A stretch of DNA of 11,879 nucleotides, from assembly GCA_035403465.1 (NCBI GenBank), contig DAONFG010000069.1:1-11879 (forward strand), written 5' to 3'. The stretch's first letter is position 1; each line of letters opens with the position of its first letter. Shown here one piece after another: positions 1 to 6,961 of the stretch. The translations under genes and the position numbers were made by a program. This DNA is from JAAYBQ01 sp035403465. Lineage in GTDB: Bacteria > Spirochaetota > UBA4802 > UBA5550. The notes below the pieces were generated by a model that ran no database searches, was not told the origin of the DNA, and saw nothing but the letters and a program-made list of their open reading frames with translations.

Positions 1-1951
1 CTATTATTATCTGTCCCATTGGCTGAGATTCACCCCTTGGAGCAGTTGCCTCATTATGCCAGAGTATCCAGCGCCCGCTGTTTGCTACACATCCTTCTTT
101 TTCAGCACGGTGTGCTGCTGGGAAAAGGAAACATTCTGTCTTAATCTCCTTTGGATTCATTCCCGGACCATGCCAGAAATCGGTTGTTTCATTATGGTAG
201 ATATCCCCGAAGTAAATAAAATCAAGGTTTGCCATTGCTTTTCGTGTTTTATTAGCGTTCGGTATACTCTGGGCCGGGTTGGAACCAAAGATAGAGGCAC
301 CTTTAATCTTACCGTTATATATATCCTCCCATGCGAACAGAAAAGAGTTATCTCCCTTATCCCATGCTGTTGCCTGATCGAGTTTGGGTAACCAGTTATA
401 ACCGAAACCATTTTCTTTTGTAGCTGCTTTACCGTACCATCCTTTCAGCAGGCTGGTCATGTATTTTGGTTTGTTCTGCCACCAGTTTGCGCTCATGGGA
501 TCTTTGCATGTTGGAGTATTATGCTTGTTATAATCTTCAAGCGTGGGTTCATTTGCCCTAGGCATATAGAGGTAACCCGGAAGACTATAGTAAAGCATCG
601 CATGGTCAGTTGAACCCTGGACATTAGGTTCTCCTCTCATAGCATTAACGCCGCCGCCTGCTATACCTATATTGCCAAGCAGCAGCTGAACAATACCGCC
701 GGTGCGGATATACTGAACGCCCACTGTATGCTGTGTCCATCCCAGGGCGTACATGATTGTTCCCGCTTTGTCCGGCCGGCCAGTAGCTGCAAATGCTTCA
801 TATGTCTTGCGAAGATTTTCCTGTGAAACACCTGTCACAGACGATACACGGTTGAAATCGTACCTTGAATAATGTTTTTTTAAGAGCTGGAAAACGCACC
901 TTGGATTCTTTAGTGTTTTATCAGTTTTCACATTTCCGTCTGCGTCAGTTTCATACTGCCAGCTGGATTTATCATACAGTTTTGTTTTAGGATTATATCC
1001 TGAAAAAAGACCATTGTTGAAACCGTATTTACTGTTTATAATCAGCGAGGCGTTAGTGTAGTTGAGCACGTAATCATAGAAGTATTTGTTATTATCGAGG
1101 ATATACTTAATCATACCGCCCATGAACGCAATGTCAGTTCCGGAACGCAATGGCACATGGAAATCTGAACGCGCGGATGTCCTTGAGAATTTGGGGTCAA
1201 CATGTATAATCTTCGCGCCCCTCTCCTCTTTGGCCTTGAGTACCCACTTAAATGTCATAGGGTGGTGCTCTGCTGCGTTACTTCCTATAATAAGGGCGCA
1301 GTCCGTGTTTTTAATATCAATATAGTGGTTGGTCATTGCCCCGCGTCCAAAGCACTGGGCCAGGGCGGGCACAGTTGAACTGTGACAGACTCGCGCCTGG
1401 TGGTCAATGTTCACAACACCCATGGCGGCAAGGGCCTGGCGGTGGACAGCTAGTTCTTCATTGCTCATCTGGGAAGACCCTGCGTGGAAGAATTCATCAC
1501 AGCGGTTTACAACCTGGCCTTCGGCATTTTTTTCTTTAAAATACTTGTCCCTGGTGTCTTTAATGCGTCTTGCTGTCTGTTTGACCATCCAGTCCCAGTC
1601 CTTGACTTCCCACTTGTCGCTGAAAGGCGCGCGGTACAGTGGTTTGAGTACCCGCTTATTATCATTGATCTGGGACAGCATTGCTGAACCCTTTGCGCAG
1701 AGAGCCCCTTCGCTTACAGGATACATAGGATCACCCTCGGTGCTCACCACCTTCCCGTATTTTACGTGGGCGATATACTGGCAGATAACCGAGCAATAAG
1801 GACAGCTTGTAATTACCTCTTTTGCGCCGCTTGTTTTTAATTTTTTCGCGTAAGATTCTGTTACCAGATAACTTACGCCAAGGCTGCCCAGGGCTATTGC
1901 CCCGGCACCGGCGCCAGTTACTTTTAATAAATCCCGGCGTGTTAACTTCAT
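1..1951 (-). CDS. fdnG: Tat-exported formate dehydrogenase, catalytic (alpha) subunit, FdnG type, cut by left window edge
   Basis: The reading frame is open without a stop for 650 codons from the ATG at 1951 to the window edge, so the C-terminal third is missing. A strong ribosome binding site, GAGGAGG, lies 6-7 bases upstream. Residues 1-30 form a twin-arginine signal (TRRDLLK, then a hydrophobic stretch), placing the enzyme outside the cytoplasmic membrane. A [4Fe-4S] motif follows with C50, C53, C57 and C85, and K87 just after. The Mo/W ligand segment is QARVCH, with C189 and H190. Nearby FGRGAMTNH and IDIKN match the E. coli FdnG/FdoG family, where this ligand is selenocysteine; here the codon is TGT. 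Known family role: oxidise formate to CO2 at a bis-MGD cofactor and pass electrons through Fe-S clusters to beta and membrane gamma subunits. Those partners are not in the window and would be expected to the left. The gene follows the soluble enzyme's stop by 144 bases and is probably co-transcribed with it. Confidence 0.93.
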   Translation of the reverse strand, partial: MKLTRRDLLKVTGAGAGAIALGSLGVSYLVTESYAKKLKTSGAKEVITSCPYCSVICQYIAHVKYGKVVSTEGDPMYPVSEGALCAKGSAMLSQINDNKRVLKPLYRAPFSDKWEVKDWDWMVKQTARRIKDTRDKYFKEKNAEGQVVNRCDEFFHAGSSQMSNEELAVHRQALAAMGVVNIDHQARVCHSSTVPALAQCFGRGAMTNHYIDIKNTDCALIIGSNAAEHHPMTFKWVLKAKEERGAKIIHVDPKFSRTSARSDFHVPLRSGTDIAFMGGMIKYILDNNKYFYDYVLNYTNASLIINSKYGFNNGLFSGYNPKTKLYDKSSWQYETDADGNVKTDKTLKNPRCVFQLLKKHYSRYDFNRVSSVTGVSQENLRKTYEAFAATGRPDKAGTIMYALGWTQHTVGVQYIRTGGIVQLLLGNIGIAGGGVNAMRGEPNVQGSTDHAMLYYSLPGYLYMPRANEPTLEDYNKHNTPTCKDPMSANWWQNKPKYMTSLLKGWYGKAATKENGFGYNWLPKLDQATAWDKGDNSFLFAWEDIYNGKIKGASIFGSNPAQSIPNANKTRKAMANLDFIYFGDIYHNETTDFWHGPGMNPKEIKTECFLFPAAHRAEKEGCVANSGRWILWHNEATAPRGESQPMGQIII

Positions 1952-2020
1952 CTAAATCCTCCTCGTATTTATTTTTAATTAATTGTAAAAATAATTCTTA
2001 AACATTTATAGTGAAAACAT

Positions 2021-2080
2021 GTCCCGCGTTCACAGAGAAACCTGGCGGGCCATGTCAGGGGCGAATCCCATGAACCGGAC
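2021..2080 (-). other. GC-rich foldable element between the two formate dehydrogenase genes
   Basis: This stretch lies in the 144-base gap between the soluble and exported enzymes and is clearly more GC-rich than the AT-rich leader that follows. Outer arms GTCC (2021-2024) and GGAC (2077-2080) pair, as do GTTCA (2028-2032) and TGAAC (2071-2075). Between them two small hairpins are possible: CCTG/CAGG (2041-2059) and GGG/CCC (2058-2069). The shape would be a closed stem with a branched interior. I do not recognise it as the Moco/Tuco motif or any other riboswitch class. It could be an intercistronic processing or stability element, or a dispersed repeat. The folding is read by eye and no energy was calculated. 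Confidence 0.4.
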
Positions 2081-2095
2081 TCAGCCCATAACCTG

Positions 2096-4786
2096 TTAAA
2101 TCCTTTCTACTTTTACGGCACACGCCTTGAACTCAGGTGTCTTTGTGACTTTGTCCGAGAAGTTGCTTGTAAGCCAGTTACAGTTTCCCTCCCTGTAGTG
2201 GAAGGTCATCCAGACCATCCCGGCCGGGATTTCATCCGTCACACGGGCTGGAACTTTTACTTCACCACGTCTCGATTTAACTCTGACTATTTCGCCATCT
2301 TTAACACCCAGCCGCGCCGCATCTTCAATGGAGATATCAGCTGTTTCACGCTTAAATATAAGATCCATACCGCTGCGGCCTGTCTGTGTCCTCGTATGAT
2401 ACTGTGATAGTCTTCTGCCTGTACTGAGTATAAACGGATAATCTCTATCTTCTACTTCACCCGGAGCAGCCCATTCAATGGCTTTAAGAATACCTTTGCC
2501 ATGGGTGAATTTTCCGTCACGGTGAAGAACCGCAGATCCGGGATGCTCAATATTGGGGCACGGCCACTGGATTCCATCATTTGCGATTCTGTTGAAAGTA
2601 ATACCGGCAAACATGGGGCAGAGTACTGCAAGTTCATTGTCGCATATGTCGCGGCCGCTGCTGGAATCCCAGGTATGGCCCATCTTTGCGGCGAAGTCTT
2701 TAAATATCATCCAGTTCGGTTTGGATATACCAGGCGCTTCTTTAATCTTTCTTACCATACTGACGCGTCTTTCCGCGCTGGTGAATGTCCCCTCATCCTC
2801 GCACCATGATGCGGCAGGGAGAATTACGTGGGCAAATTTAGTTGTCTCATTTGGGAATATGTCCTGCACAACAAGGAATTCAGCTGATTCAAGGCAATGT
2901 TCAGTATGTGTAATATTAGGTTCCGCATTTGCCAGGTTTTCACCGAATATCCACAACGCCCTGATTTTTTTTGAAGGCAGGGCCGCAAGCATGTCCGGTA
3001 TCATAAGTCCAGGGCCTGTTGGCAGATCCGACACACTCCATGCCTTTTCAAATTTTGCTTTAGCTTCGGCATCTGTAACTTTCTGGTAGCCGGGGAACAC
3101 ATTAGGTAGTGCGCCCATATCACAGGCGCCCTGGACGTTGTTTTGTCCACGGAGAGGATTAACTCCTCCGAATTCCAACCCCATGTTGCCAAGCAGCATC
3201 TGCAGATTGGCGCAGCTCATTACATTGTCAGTACCGCATGTATGCTCTGTTATACCCAGTGTATAGATAAGCATTGTCGGTTTTATGGATGACATCTGCC
3301 TTGCAATTCTGATAATCATTTCAGCGGAAACTTTACTTATTTCTGCAGCTTTTTCAGGGGGATATTTCGCGACCATAGCTTTCAGCTCATCAAAACCTTT
3401 ACAGTTTGCATCAACGAATTTTTTATCGTAGAGATTTTCAGCAATAAGAACATTCATTATACCGTTAAGAAAGGCAACGTCAGTACCGACTTTTATCTGC
3501 GCAAAAATATCAGAACGTTTTGCCAGTTCATTTTTTCTCGGATCAACAACAATCAGCGGAGCACCCTTCAAGTGAGCCTGTTTCACAAAATATGATGCCA
3601 CAGGGTGAGCTTCTGTCATGTTTGATCCGATAACAAAAAGCTGTTTCGCGTTTTTAAACTCACCGATTGAATTACTGCTGGCACCTGATCCGAAAGAAGC
3701 GGCAAGACCTGCAACCGTCGGCGCGTGACATACCCGTGCACAGTGGTCAATATTGTTTGTTTTAAATACAGCCCTGAACAGCTTCTGCATATTGTAGGAA
3801 TCCTCGTTGATACTCCTCGCGCAGCTAACGCCTGCAACAGCATCCGGGCCGGACTCTTTTATTATCTGTGTAAATTTAGATTTTATGAGATCAAAAGCTT
3901 CATCCCAGCCCGCTTCTTTAAACTCACCATTCGCCTGCCTGATTAACGGAGTCGTGAGTCTCTCCTTTGAATAAATAAAATCATAACCGAAACGTCCCTT
4001 AACACATAGGTGCCCGTCATTCGGTTTTCCGCTCTCAACACCTTTTATACGGACGATCTGATCACCGTTCAGATGAAGTTCCTGCTGGCACCCGACACCG
4101 CAGTACGGGCAGGTTGTTCTCACCTTTTTCAGGTTATCAAAGGCTCTCCCTTTACCGACACGCTTCTTTTCGTAAAGGGCGCCTACCGGGCATACCTGCA
4201 CGCACTCGCCGCACTGAACACATGAAGATTCACCCATAAGTTTATCATCATCGCAGATAACTGCCGTATGCCCGCCCCTGTAGCCGAAATCCAGAACTTC
4301 ATTCACAACAAGGCGGTTACACGCCTCAACACATCGTCCGCACTGAATACATTTATTCCCGTCCCTTATTATCATCGGTGATGAATCATCTTTAGGTTCG
4401 TATTCCTTAACCTGGAAGGCAGGAATATCTATACCGAGATGATATGCGGCATCCTGAAGTTCACAGTCACCGTTTCTTTCGCATATAAGACAGTTGTGGT
4501 TGCCGTTGGAAAGAAGCAGGTTCACAACCATTTTACGCGCCTCAATGACTCGCGGACTTTTTGTTGATATTTTCATGCCTTCAGCCGGAACCATTGAACA
4601 TGCCGTCTGAAGGTTTCTTGTTCCATCAACTTCAACAACGCATACCCTGCACATGCTCGCGGAGCCCAGTTTGGGATGGTAGCAGAGTGAAGGAATATAT
4701 ATACCGTTCTCCCGGGCTATCTGAAGTACTGTTTTTGTCCCATCAATGGCAAATTCTTTACCATCAATAAAAATCATCTTACTCAT
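2096..4786 (-). CDS. fdhA: Soluble molybdopterin formate dehydrogenase, alpha subunit with N-terminal Fe-S domains
   Basis: A complete frame of 898 codons runs from the outermost ATG at 4792; I prefer the ATG at 4786 because GAGGGG then lies 8 bases upstream rather than 2. Residue numbers use the longer form. Domains in order: a plant-type [2Fe-2S] domain (C37, C48, C51, C65); a His-Cys cluster segment (H99, C101, C104, C110); two [4Fe-4S] ferredoxin motifs (C148, C151, C154, C158 and C191, C194, C197, C201); the MopB [4Fe-4S] motif (C228, C231, C235, C263); the bis-MGD catalytic region with Mo/W ligand C355 and H356 in ARVCHAP; and a C-terminal dinucleotide-binding domain from about residue 780. 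There is no signal peptide, so it should act in the cytoplasm. Known family role: interconvert formate and CO2, with electrons going to NAD(P), ferredoxin or hydrogenase partners. No NuoE- or NuoF-like diaphorase gene lies beside it, so its partner is unknown. The ligand codon is cysteine. Confidence 0.94.
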   Translation of the reverse strand: MSKMIFIDGKEFAIDGTKTVLQIARENGIYIPSLCYHPKLGSASMCRVCVVEVDGTRNLQTACSMVPAEGMKISTKSPRVIEARKMVVNLLLSNGNHNCLICERNGDCELQDAAYHLGIDIPAFQVKEYEPKDDSSPMIIRDGNKCIQCGRCVEACNRLVVNEVLDFGYRGGHTAVICDDDKLMGESSCVQCGECVQVCPVGALYEKKRVGKGRAFDNLKKVRTTCPYCGVGCQQELHLNGDQIVRIKGVESGKPNDGHLCVKGRFGYDFIYSKERLTTPLIRQANGEFKEAGWDEAFDLIKSKFTQIIKESGPDAVAGVSCARSINEDSYNMQKLFRAVFKTNNIDHCARVCHAPTVAGLAASFGSGASSNSIGEFKNAKQLFVIGSNMTEAHPVASYFVKQAHLKGAPLIVVDPRKNELAKRSDIFAQIKVGTDVAFLNGIMNVLIAENLYDKKFVDANCKGFDELKAMVAKYPPEKAAEISKVSAEMIIRIARQMSSIKPTMLIYTLGITEHTCGTDNVMSCANLQMLLGNMGLEFGGVNPLRGQNNVQGACDMGALPNVFPGYQKVTDAEAKAKFEKAWSVSDLPTGPGLMIPDMLAALPSKKIRALWIFGENLANAEPNITHTEHCLESAEFLVVQDIFPNETTKFAHVILPAASWCEDEGTFTSAERRVSMVRKIKEAPGISKPNWMIFKDFAAKMGHTWDSSSGRDICDNELAVLCPMFAGITFNRIANDGIQWPCPNIEHPGSAVLHRDGKFTHGKGILKAIEWAAPGEVEDRDYPFILSTGRRLSQYHTRTQTGRSGMDLIFKRETADISIEDAARLGVKDGEIVRVKSRRGEVKVPARVTDEIPAGMVWMTFHYREGNCNWLTSNFSDKVTKTPEFKACAVKVERI

Positions 4787-5330
4787 TGTCATTTCCCCTC
4801 TTTAATCACTTAATTTCATTTAACAGGCAATTCCAACTCATGATAGAACCCTCTGACTATTGCCGGAACTGGAACCGAAAACTTCTCCTGCATGGCAGAG
4901 CGTTAAATATTATTTATATTTTTTGTAAAAATTCAAAACCACACATACCGTGCGCATTACTGCAGACACGGCTGCACATCAGATTTTATAAACCATGGGG
5001 TATTCGCGAATTGGCCGGATTAACTGTCAGGGATTATTTATGCTGTTGCATCAGTAGCATTTATGTGGAGATTTCTGCAGCGAAGACAGCATTATCAGTC
5101 CTGAGCCTGTTAGCTTCCGAACTGAACCATCAGACAGAACCTGTCCGATAAGCTCGCCGCATCATTGTCGACGCGAATAAACCATGCTGTACTCCTGTTG
5201 AAAATTTCGGATTTAAAATAATAACATTTATTATGCTAAATTAAACATAATCAAAATTCAGTTTATTTTTATTTGTATTGTCATATCCGGCACAAAAGAA
5301 TATATTGCAATAACTTTTTCAATATTTTGT

Positions 5331-5345
5331 ATTAATATTATTAAT
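5331..5345. repeat. ATTAAT-N3-ATTAAT pair upstream of the formate dehydrogenase genes
   Basis: Two self-palindromic ATTAAT blocks (5331-5336 and 5340-5345) are spaced exactly 9 bp apart. The same arrangement, with three blocks, occurs before the molbindin gene at 10028-10051, and I saw this spacing nowhere else in the window. It could be a shared protein-binding site, but the sequence is AT-only and lies in AT-rich DNA, so chance is possible. Confidence 0.3.
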
Positions 5346-5473
5346 GATGATAGCATCCCGGATAATCCACAGCAAAAATAATTCGTCGTAATCATTATCA
5401 TGCTAGTATTTATGGGATTATAACTAATTAAAACACTTTAAAGGCAGCATCCCATATTGATAGGGGCGCCAGT

Positions 5474-5520
5474 TCTGACAATTGAGATAAAAAAATGTCA
5501 GCTCCTGCAACATTGTCAGA
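5474..5520. repeat. Inverted repeat TCTGACAAT with a third partial copy and adjoining T-tract
   Basis: TCTGACAAT (5474-5482) and ATTGTCAGA (5512-5520) form a perfect 9-bp inverted repeat, and TGTCAG recurs between them at 5496-5501. Read on the minus strand, the direction of the formate dehydrogenase genes, a weak hairpin (TGT-TG-CAG/CTG-ACA, 5512-5496) is followed by seven Ts (5495-5489). The outer arms could pair instead and disrupt it. This resembles an attenuator or a repeated regulator site, but the hairpin is short and sits about 700 bases from the gene. Confidence 0.35.
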
Positions 5521-5569
5521 CTTAAAAATATTACACTGAGGAGTATAACAAAAAGGAGTTGATACAGCA

Positions 5570-5608
5570 ATGGGAAATACAGTCTTCCATTATTTCAGGG
5601 TCATATAA
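5570..5608 (+). CDS. Possible 12-residue leader-type ORF
   Basis: An ATG at 5570 opens a 12-codon frame (MGNTVFHYFRVI) ending in TAA. Two purine-rich Shine-Dalgarno-like stretches stand in front, GAGGAG and AAGGAG, the nearer one about 11 bases upstream. A strong 12-bp inverted repeat follows 44 bases after the stop. No larger plus-strand gene lies downstream before 6962, so a classic leader-peptide role has no obvious target. It may simply be chance. Confidence 0.15.
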   Translation: MGNTVFHYFRVI

Positions 5609-5640
5609 TCAGCGGTGAGTGTGTATTAAAATTTACTTTT

Positions 5641-5699
5641 TGAAACTAATGTTTCACCTGATTGTTTATCTTTATTCAGCATGTTCTAATCAGGTGAAA
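5641..5699. repeat. 12-bp perfect inverted repeat with a competing shorter hairpin
   Basis: TTTCACCTGATT (5652-5663) and AATCAGGTGAAA (5688-5699) are perfect complements separated by 24 bases, and pairing can extend outward with one bulged A. The left arm also overlaps a second palindrome, TGAAAC-TAAT-GTTTCA (5641-5656), so the two hairpins exclude each other. No T-tract follows on either strand, so it is not a standard intrinsic terminator. It may be an operator, or a switching RNA structure in the 3' region of the ModE-like transcript. Confidence 0.5.
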
Positions 5700-5711
5700 A
5701 CACAATACAGT

Positions 5712-5746
5712 GAATATGATGTTATTTTAAAATTAAAATCATATTC
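5712..5746. repeat. AT-rich inverted repeat downstream of the ModE-like gene
   Basis: GAATATGAT (5712-5720) pairs with ATCATATTC (5738-5746), and an inner ATTTTAA/TTAAAAT pairing is also possible. It lies about 60 bases beyond the stop of the minus-strand ModE-like gene and could act as a weak end structure for that transcript. It lacks the GC stem and T-tract of a standard terminator. Confidence 0.35.
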
Positions 5747-5808
5747 TCATAGAATTAGATAAAGGCGTAAACCATAAGATCTGCTTTCAGCGCAAAGACA
5801 GTAATACA

Positions 5809-6168
5809 TCAGAATATCTTCGTCATCATCTCCCGGCTTCTCTTTTCTGCAAATTCAAGTATATCATTGTGAAGAGCATTAAACTCCTCCATGAACTTCT
5901 TCCCGAATTCAGTGAGTTTATATCCCTCTTTATTGCTCTCTTTTTCAATGAGTTTTTCACCGATTATCTCTTCTGTCTTTTTGATTTTACCCCACGCACC
6001 CCTGTATGATATACCCATTGCCTCGGCAGCAAGCTTCAGGGAACCCAGTTCTTCAATTTTCATCAGCAGGTCATACCTGCCCTGTCCAAAATATACACCG
6101 TTGTCCTTTTCAAGCCAGACATGCATTTTAATTTCAGGTGAATCACCGGGCTGTTTCTTTTTATTCAT
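5809..6168 (-). CDS. ModE-type winged-helix DNA-binding protein without molybdate-binding domain
   Basis: This 119-residue protein matches the N-terminal DNA-binding domain of the molybdate regulator ModE. Residues 29-60 show the family pattern GQGRYDLLMKI...GSLKLAAEAMGISYRGAW, comparable to the GSISQGAKDAGISYKSAW region of E. coli ModE; the wing follows at about 70-90. E. coli ModE is 262 residues with two C-terminal TOBE (molybdate-sensing) modules. Here the chain ends after a short helical tail, so it cannot bind molybdate by that route. I chose the ATG at 6168 because AGGAAGTGA sits just before it; a longer frame reaching 6294 only overlaps the rhomboid gene. It starts 4 bases after the rhomboid stop and its binding site lies inside that gene's end, so translation is probably coupled. 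A free-standing molbindin is encoded at 10080-10289. A role in Mo/W-responsive control of the formate dehydrogenase genes is inference. Confidence 0.88.
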   Translation of the reverse strand: MNKKKQPGDSPEIKMHVWLEKDNGVYFGQGRYDLLMKIEELGSLKLAAEAMGISYRGAWGKIKKTEEIIGEKLIEKESNKEGYKLTEFGKKFMEEFNALHNDILEFAEKRSREMMTKIF

Positions 6169-6172
6169 ACCG

Positions 6173-6721
6173 TCACTTCCTTTTTTTAACTTTTGTCCCA
6201 GACGCTGTAATAATCCCGGCAATGAAACCGGACAGGTGGCTCTCCCATGAAACCTGCGGTATTGTTGGTAAAACACCGAATACCATCCCTCCATACAACA
6301 CCAGGACTACTACAGATATTATGACAGATCTTAAATCCCTGCGGAACAGACCCGCAGTAACAAGAAAACCAAGCATGCCGAAAATGACTCCGCTGGCACC
6401 CAGGTGCACAGAATCAGCCCTGCCGATAAGCCAGGTGCCTGCACCGCCGAGGATTATTACAGGAACCAGGGTAAAGTATACCCGCTTCTCTTCAAGCAGA
6501 ATCATGAAAAAACCGAGTACAAGCAGACCTATGGAATTTTCTGTTATATGAACCAGGTCATGGTGCAGGAACGGCGCACAGATTATTCCTGGCAGTCCCG
6601 CAACAGTCCTGGGGATTATACCGAAACTGTTAAGGGGAAAAATCCTGCTCAGAAAAAAAACAATCCATAGGAAAATTACAAGATAAATAATCTTTTTATA
6701 GGCAGACCAGAAATTTTTCAT
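6173..6721 (-). CDS. Small rhomboid family intramembrane serine protease
   Basis: This 182-residue hydrophobic protein carries the rhomboid catalytic set: the nucleophile in GASG (S110), the catalytic histidine in SHLSGF (H162), and the HxxxN oxyanion motif in HITEN (H58, N62). About six membrane helices are predicted by eye, beginning at residues 11-26. Family members cut other membrane proteins within or near their membrane segments. The chain has no extra cytoplasmic domain, so it is a compact six-helix form. The start at 6721 is the first ATG, with AAAGGG upstream at a slightly long spacing. A promoter with a perfect TTGACA lies about 95 bases upstream. It leads a two-gene unit with the ModE-like protein. 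No substrate can be named from the sequence. Confidence 0.92.
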   Translation of the reverse strand: MKNFWSAYKKIIYLVIFLWIVFFLSRIFPLNSFGIIPRTVAGLPGIICAPFLHHDLVHITENSIGLLVLGFFMILLEEKRVYFTLVPVIILGGAGTWLIGRADSVHLGASGVIFGMLGFLVTAGLFRRDLRSVIISVVVLVLYGGMVFGVLPTIPQVSWESHLSGFIAGIITASGTKVKKRK

Positions 6722-6790
6722 TCTTTAATATACCCTTTTAAATAAAATACTGATATTGTATTCAGCTCAATTCAACATAATTTACAGCCA

Positions 6791-6820
6791 AAATTAGCAT
6801 AATAAATTCATCCATGTCAA
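6791..6820 (-). promoter_or_regulatory. Candidate sigma-70 type promoter for the rhomboid/ModE-like pair
   Basis: On the minus strand TTGACA (6820-6815) is followed after 18 bases by TAATTT (6796-6791), with TG one base before the -10 block. The -35 is perfect and the -10 is weak. It is correctly oriented and about 70 bases from the rhomboid start. Confidence 0.45.
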
Positions 6821-6864
6821 GTAATATTAAATACAGTTAAACCTTATAATGGTGCAGCTTTATC

Positions 6865-6881
6865 AATCACGGTGTGTGATT
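6865..6881. promoter_or_regulatory. Possible operator in the divergent promoter region
   Basis: AATCAC (6865-6870) and GTGATT (6876-6881) form a perfect 6-bp inverted repeat around GGTGT. It lies between the two divergent promoters and just upstream of the TPR gene's -10, a suitable place for a dimeric regulator. The protein that would bind is unknown. Confidence 0.3.
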
Positions 6882-6915
6882 TTAATCTTTTATTAAAAAT
6901 TGTAGAAAAATAAAA

Positions 6916-6924
6916 TGATATAAT
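6916..6924 (+). promoter_or_regulatory. Extended -10 promoter for the TPR protein gene
   Basis: TGATATAAT matches the extended -10 element (TG-N-TATAAT) exactly. There is no good -35 at normal spacing, which extended -10 promoters tolerate. The RNA would start near 6931, about 30 bases before the ATG at 6962. Confidence 0.5.
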
Positions 6925-6961
6925 GTAACTTGTCACCATACAAATCTCACCGGAGATAACC

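Larger units (their letters stand above)
4787..5808. other. About 1 kb without a convincing gene, containing several inverted repeats
   Basis: The stretch separates the formate dehydrogenase pair from the ModE-like gene, all read leftward. No frame shows a recognisable protein. A plus-strand frame at 4786-5151 has no ribosome binding site and an unnatural cysteine-rich composition. The right half is very AT-rich and carries separate inverted repeats at 5474-5520, 5641-5699 and 5712-5746, plus an ATTAAT pair at 5331-5345. A possible minus-strand promoter for the formate dehydrogenase genes lies near 4910-4940 (TTGAAT, then AATAAT 16 bases on), but it is weak. The long spacer probably holds the control region of the formate dehydrogenase operon, possibly with a small RNA; this is inference. 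Confidence 0.5.

Noticed and set aside
1383..1388. Possible selenocysteine codon at the formate dehydrogenase active site
   Set aside because: The codon read on the minus strand is TGT (cysteine), and the frame is open, so no UGA recoding or SECIS element is needed. The same holds for the soluble enzyme.
2198..3089. Plus-strand frames opposite the soluble formate dehydrogenase gene
   Set aside because: They lie antisense to a well-conserved enzyme and have no family features; they are shadows of its codon use.
4786..5151. Plus-strand frame of 121 codons upstream of the formate dehydrogenase genes
   Set aside because: It starts inside the opposite gene's start region, has no ribosome binding site, no recognisable motif and an improbable composition.
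5286..5310. Sigma-54 type promoter (GGCAC ... TTGCA)
   Set aside because: The two blocks are separated by 11 bases instead of about 5, and the orientation points away from the formate dehydrogenase genes.
6169..6294. Longer N-terminus for the ModE-like protein, starting at 6294
   Set aside because: The extension overlaps the end of the rhomboid gene in another frame and has no family similarity; the ATG at 6168 has a good ribosome binding site.
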